DNA of 64,000 nt from Pyrocephalus nanus (lineage: Eukaryota > Chordata > Aves > Passeriformes > Tyrannidae), in NCBI GenBank assembly GCA_038380795.1, contig CM076261.1, positions 33,443,866 through 33,507,865 of the forward strand, given 5' to 3'. Under the pieces are notes generated by a model. The model did no database searches. It had not been told where the DNA came from and saw nothing but the letters and a program-made list of their open reading frames with translations. The translations under genes and the position numbers were made by a program. The number at the start of each line of letters is the position of its first letter. Position 1 is the first letter of the stretch. Below are positions 59,601 through 64,000 of the stretch, piece after piece.

Positions 59601-60298
59601 GTTTCTTTGGTTCAACTGAAAAAGAATTTTGCAATCTACAACTAGCTGTTTTGGGGACTTTGGGAAGTATTGCCAGTCCCTTCACCTTCCCTTCAACCAG
59701 GTATCCAAAACACAAGGACTTCCAGCTCCCCTGTTTCCTTTCAGTCCAAGTAATAAGGCTGAGGGAGACAGACTGTAATTGACTCCTTGCTTTTAAAGCT
59801 TTGATGTTGCTATCTTCTAAAAGGCCAAATGTGTCAAGTGCCTGGTTCTGAGATCATTGGCTTACAGCACCTCATAGGTACTTGTGCTTGTTACCATGTG
59901 AGAAAGCAAAAAAAACCCAAACCTTTCTGTTTATATTAGTTGATAGAAAAAAATTGTAGTTTTTTTACCTCTCTTTTCATGAGAAGTAAGGTTGAAGTAG
60001 ATGGAAGAACATACAGGAAGCAGTAACAGAAAGCTGGGATGCAGCAGTGACTGTAAACTGAGGAGAGAACATGCTGTGAAGACTTGTAAAGTTTATTTAA
60101 GGAAGACATTTTAGCAGTCTCTCAGAAAATCATACTTCACACTTGAAGGTGCATTGACAGTCAGATTTTATGTTGTTTGTCTGCTGTGAGCAACACTGTC
60201 ATTATCAGTTTCTAGTATACAGCTCATCCTCTTCAGTGTTGTTACTTATTTATTGTAGTTTCTGACTTTTTTTCTCTATCAAGAATCTGTTTGCACTA
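53656..60298. other. AT-rich sequence, no gene recognised
   Basis: Simple features are an A-run at 53849-53866, a CTAA repeat at about 57968-57985 and a T-run at about 58952-58962. The segment 54670-54880 is GC-richer but unidentified. Open frames of 60-128 codons occur on both strands (for example 58105-58491 minus) without any motif I recognise. Confidence 0.5.
59295..59406. repeat. Possible ancient amniote repeat
   Basis: CCTAAATCTGTATGG, ACCTACATAAAT and CTGAAAATCAGGCACATAAA resemble the CCTAAAT / CTGAAAATCAGGCC motifs common in old amniote repeats. Open frames on both strands (59261-59551) overlap here and oppose each other, arguing against coding. Confidence 0.3.
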
Positions 60299-60361
60299 TT
60301 GGTGGTGGGTTTTTTGCTTGTTGTTTGTTTGGTTTTTGTTTTTTTTTCGGGGGGGGTGAGT
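60299..60361. repeat. T/G-only low-complexity tract
   Basis: TGGTGGTGGGTTTTTTGC, then TTGTTTGTTTGG, a T-run and GGGGGGG: the reverse-strand type of the A/C tracts. Confidence 0.88.
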
Positions 60362-63013
60362 GGGATGTTACCTATGTTTATCACTCAAATGTGTTTCTGC
60401 TTACGTGGATATCACTATTTTTCACTTGAGGAGATCAGATGACTTTTTATCTGCCTTATTTCTTTTGCAAGAGTCCTTCCATATTAAGAAGCACAGTGTT
60501 TAAATAAAAGCCTTGTGTTTTTTGACAGGTTTCTATAGTGTTTTTCATTATATCTATTTTAAATGTATATTTTCTAGATGTTTAAACAATAGGCTATGTA
60601 AATAATACAAGTAGTATGTACATGTTTTATAAACACGCAAGCTTGCATGCACACACATATATTTTTCGTACACTTACTGTTTTCCAATTGCAGTTCCCGT
60701 GGATATTGTTAGAGGCTACTGTTAGTAGGCATTTCTTTGAAGAAATCCATTTTATGAAGTCAGTAAGATGATAGCATTTTTCTCATTCTTGCATAAATGG
60801 TCTAAACTCAATGACAGCATTTACAATAAAGAAACTGAGGTTCAGTGTTAGGCTTCAACACTAATAATGGATTTTCTGTATTTGCTTCCTACTGCTCCGT
60901 TAACCATTTTAGATAGGGCTTTGATTACATGTCTAAAATCATAAGTGTTAGCTCCTTTCTTTTCACATTTGTTCATGTTAGCCATCATTTTTTGTAATTT
61001 AGATTTCTTTGTTAGTACTGAGTACTCTTTTCATACCTCTTCATTTACCACTCCTCCTAACACCGTCTGTGTAAATCACAGTGCCATTTTGTTCTACTGT
61101 TCCTTGTCTGAGAATGAAATCCTGACCCCAGGGAAATCAGTGGCAAAGTACATCAGCTTTACTAAGCACAAAATTTCTCATTACCAGTTCTGTATCCTGC
61201 CATCCCTTGATTTGATGTACAATGTCCTATGTCAGGAATTTAGAGTGGAACATTTATTGTCTGCCATTTGCTATCTGATTCTATAAAAACTTGCATAGAA
61301 GGTGCATCAAATTTTATTGTACAACTGAAGTCAAGTCAAATTACAGTCCTTTCCAGAAAGAGAAGGCAGCACAGATGACTCATTTTTATGTTAACCAAGG
61401 CTTGAATGACACTGGGCAACATTAGCTGAAGAGTTCAGCTACAAAAGTTCACTTGTTAATTATTTTTGTCTTGCTATAATGTCAAGACTCAACCGTAAAT
61501 ATTCATCTTTTTCATTCTTGTGCTTAGTATTTCAGACAGCTACTGAGAAAGATAGAAGTAGCATACGAGCATAGCTTGAAAAAAATATTATCACATTTTA
61601 TCAATAAAAAGCACTGCAGCCCCTTTTGTGTGCTTTGTAAGCTTCTGAGAGATGTGCCATTTTGTTGAGCAGACATAAAATATAGGTTTTGAGGGGATAT
61701 TTTCATAACAAGATAAAAATAGGACATGAAGTTTCTTTAGTATTTTATCAAGATATTCTTGATTACTAATTGACATTCTTAATTTGATAAGGTTTTTTTT
61801 AATAAAAAGAAGCTACTTTTTTCAATGAGACAGCTTTTGAAATAAAATGCTGCTCAACATAACCAGGAATAGAGATAGCAGTTTCAGAGTCCATAATTAC
61901 TTTTTAAAATGAAGAAAAGCAAGCCTTTCACTGGCAAGTTGCTTTTGTTGTGTTTTTGGGTTTTTTTAAGTACAATTTTCCAATATCCTGTAGTATTTTG
62001 TTGTTATATTTTCTGATACATGTCATGATGTATCACTTTGGTGCTATGTTTCTCTAAGTTTGTTATATTATTCTGGCCAAGTAATTTTTATTTTTATAAT
62101 TTTTAATATATTGTTGTATGTATATTATATATATATATATTGTTTTCTTCAAGCTTTTTTATGTGCTATTTAAATTTTAAAAAAAGATTTTCCTATCAGC
62201 CCTTTTATGCATAATAATGACATCAGAACTTTAGTGGTTCTTTACTATTGCTGTCAATTACTAGCCCTTCTTAGCGCTGAAAAAGGTAAGTTATATCACT
62301 GGACTTAATTAGATGCTCTTTACAGTTAATAGAATAATTAAAGTTATAAGAAGGTATAAAAGAAAGTAAAATGAAGATAAACTGTCATGAATTGCAATTA
62401 GTAGTTCTGAGAGTTATTTTGTACTTCTGTGGATTCTCATTCCTCATGTTTCAATCTGAAGAGATAAAGACTATATACATTTCTTGTATACTTTGTGTGT
62501 ATGCCCTATGTCTGTATCTGACTATCTGCTGATCTGACTATTTTCCTTCTGCTTTCTGCACCCCACAGTACCTGCATTAACCACCTGCACTTATAATGAT
62601 ATTCTGTTGAAGACTTAATTACCTCTATCTAGTTGCTGGTTCTCTAACTCTTCAGGGGTAAATACTTGAAACTTAAATCACATTGCTCTGGGGGGCGGGC
62701 AGAGTGGGGGCGGCGTGTGTGTGTGCACACCCTTCTGTGGAGAGATTCAACCTAGAGTAAAGTAAGCATTAGGAATCAGGTCTGATCTTTACCTAGCTCA
62801 GTAGCTTTCAAAATAGATAAGGCAGAAATGTGAGATTAATTTCTATTTACCAGTATCTATTTTATATACTTTATTAGCTACAACCATAAAAAGTGTTAGT
62901 TTTCATAAATTTTCCTTAACTGAACTATTGTCTTAAGGTTTTCCACAGAAGATGGTCATGATAGAAATGCTTAAAAACAGATATTCAAATATGTAAGTGT
63001 TGTAGTATCCTGT
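60362..63013. other. AT-rich sequence with short simple repeats
   Basis: TA repeats lie at about 62122-62140. A GC-rich spot with GC-box-like GGGGGGCGGGC and a (GT)n run lies at 62690-62728. A possible ancient repeat lies at 61115-61148. The 113-codon open frame at 60945-61286 has no recognisable domain. Confidence 0.5.
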
Positions 63014-64000
63014 TGTAGTGGGTTGACCTTGGATGGATGTCAGGTACCCACCAAAGCTGCTTTCTCACTCTCCTCTACAACTGGACAGAGAAGAGAAAAT
63101 ATGACAAAGAAGGGTTCACCATTTGAGATCAGGACTGGGAGAGATCACTTGCCGATTACTGTCACAGACAAAACAGACTCAAAGTGGGGCTATTGATTAA
63201 ATTTATTACTGACAGAATCAGAGCAGGATAATGAGAAGTAAAACAAATCTTAAAAACATCTTCTCCCCACCCCTCCCTCCTTCCTCAGTTCTACCTCCTC
63301 CACCCCCAGAGGCACAGGGAGATGGGGAACGAGGATTACAGCTTATTTCTGCCACTGCTCAGGGAGAGGAGTCCTTTTCCTGCTCTGTTATGGGGTCCCT
63401 CCCACAGGAAACAATTCTTCATGAACATCACCATGAGTCCATCCCACAGACAACAGTTTTTCACAAACAGATGCAACATGGGTCACTTTTACACAGAGTG
63501 CAGTCCTTCAGGCACAGGCTGCTCCAGAGTGGGTCCCCCACAGGGTTACAAGTCCTACTAGGAAAACCTACTGCAGCAATGGGCCCCTCTCTCCATGGGT
63601 CAGCAGGTCCATGCCAGGACCCTGCTCTAACACAGGTCTCCCACAGGATCACAGCCTCCTTTGGGTGTCCACCTGCTCCAGTGTGGGTCTCCTCCACGGG
63701 CTGCAGGTGGATCTCTGCACCTCTGCTGACCTCCATGGGCTACAGGGGCACAGCTGCTTTACCATGGTCTGCACCACGGGCTACAGGGGAATCTCAGCTC
63801 TGGCACCTGGAGCACCTTCTCCCCCTCCTTCTTCACTGGCCTTGATGTCTGAATGGTTGTTCACATGTTCTCACTCCTGTCTTCTCTGGATGCAATTTAA
63901 ATCTGCACAAAATTTTTGTTTTCTTTTTTTAAAAGCAGTATCACAGAAGTGCTGCTACCTTCTCTGATTGGCTTGGCCTTGGCCAGCAGTGGGTCCATCC
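63014..64000 (-). mobile_element. LTR of the 1.1 kb family, copy 3, cut by window end
   Basis: It begins TGTAGTGGGTTGACCTTGG and follows copy 1 (13909) closely: CAACTGGACAGAGAAGAG, GACAAAACAGACTC, the GC-rich repeat region and GATTGGCTTGGCC near 64000. Roughly 120 bp of the LTR should lie beyond the window. Sense is the minus strand: AATAAA is intact (plus-strand TTTATT at 63202-63207), while the TATTTAAG box is decayed around 63925. The 204-codon plus-strand frame at 63231-63845 is antisense to the LTR and not a gene. Whether this is a solo LTR or the 3' LTR of a provirus extending to the right cannot be decided here. Confidence 0.88.
63202..63207 (-). promoter_or_regulatory. Poly(A) signal of LTR copy 3
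   Basis: The minus strand reads AATAAA inside TCAGTAATAAATTTAAT, the conserved poly(A) site of the family. It lies about 190 bp from the LTR end, as in copy 2. Confidence 0.6.

Noticed and set aside
63231..63845. 204-codon open frame on the plus strand, the longest in the window
   Set aside because: It runs antisense through the LTR at 63014, and its Pro/His/Ser-rich sequence simply follows the GC-rich LTR repeats. Comparable frames occur in the other copies in different phases.

Overview
The window reads as vertebrate nuclear DNA from a bird, most likely a neoavian lineage. It is visibly AT-rich, has no convincing protein-coding gene and no tRNA or rRNA. Its recognisable content is what avian intergenic or long-intron DNA carries: 5'-truncated CR1 LINEs ending in the ATTCTATGATTCTA-type tail, and solo LTRs of two or three avian endogenous retrovirus families. 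Family assignments rest on my knowledge of avian consensus sequences; no search was run.

Layout. 1-13.8 kb: AT-rich sequence with two old CR1 pieces (1337-1577, 6416-6702), a TA microsatellite (3184-3267), A/C or T/G low-complexity tracts and a cluster of near-perfect hairpins (4500-4682). 13.84-15.34 kb: a CR1 split by a 1.09 kb minus-strand solo LTR with a 6-bp target duplication. 15.3-28.3 kb: mostly unannotatable sequence, with a three-hairpin cluster (19743-19812), a GC-rich patch holding a perfect estrogen-response-element palindrome (23166-23178), a plus-strand ERVL-type LTR (24301-24735) and a CR1 with residual ORF2 (25132-25610). 28.3-30.3 kb: a second copy of the 1.1 kb LTR, on the plus strand, with an 867-bp LTR of another family nested in it and flanked by a perfect 5-bp duplication. 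31.6-38.6 kb: a polypyrimidine tract, a G-quadruplex motif, GC-richer patches and a long A/C-only tract. 39.1-40.5 kb: the longest CR1 fragment, then a tandem repeat with LTR-like R/U5 features. 42-53.7 kb: two CR1 3' ends, a 13-bp-arm hairpin with a CRE-like loop, another A/C tract and two ERVL-type LTR remnants. 53.7-63 kb: featureless apart from short repeats. 63014-64000: a third copy of the 1.1 kb LTR, cut by the window end.

The history is one of layered retroelement insertion: old CR1, then LTR insertion into CR1 and LTR into LTR, with proviral interiors absent (solo LTRs). Long open frames in the LTRs, in A/C tracts and in microsatellites are compositional artefacts. I found no evidence of a new protein system. 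The least explained signals are the hairpin clusters, the recurrent strand-biased A/C tracts and the rearranged R-region repeats.
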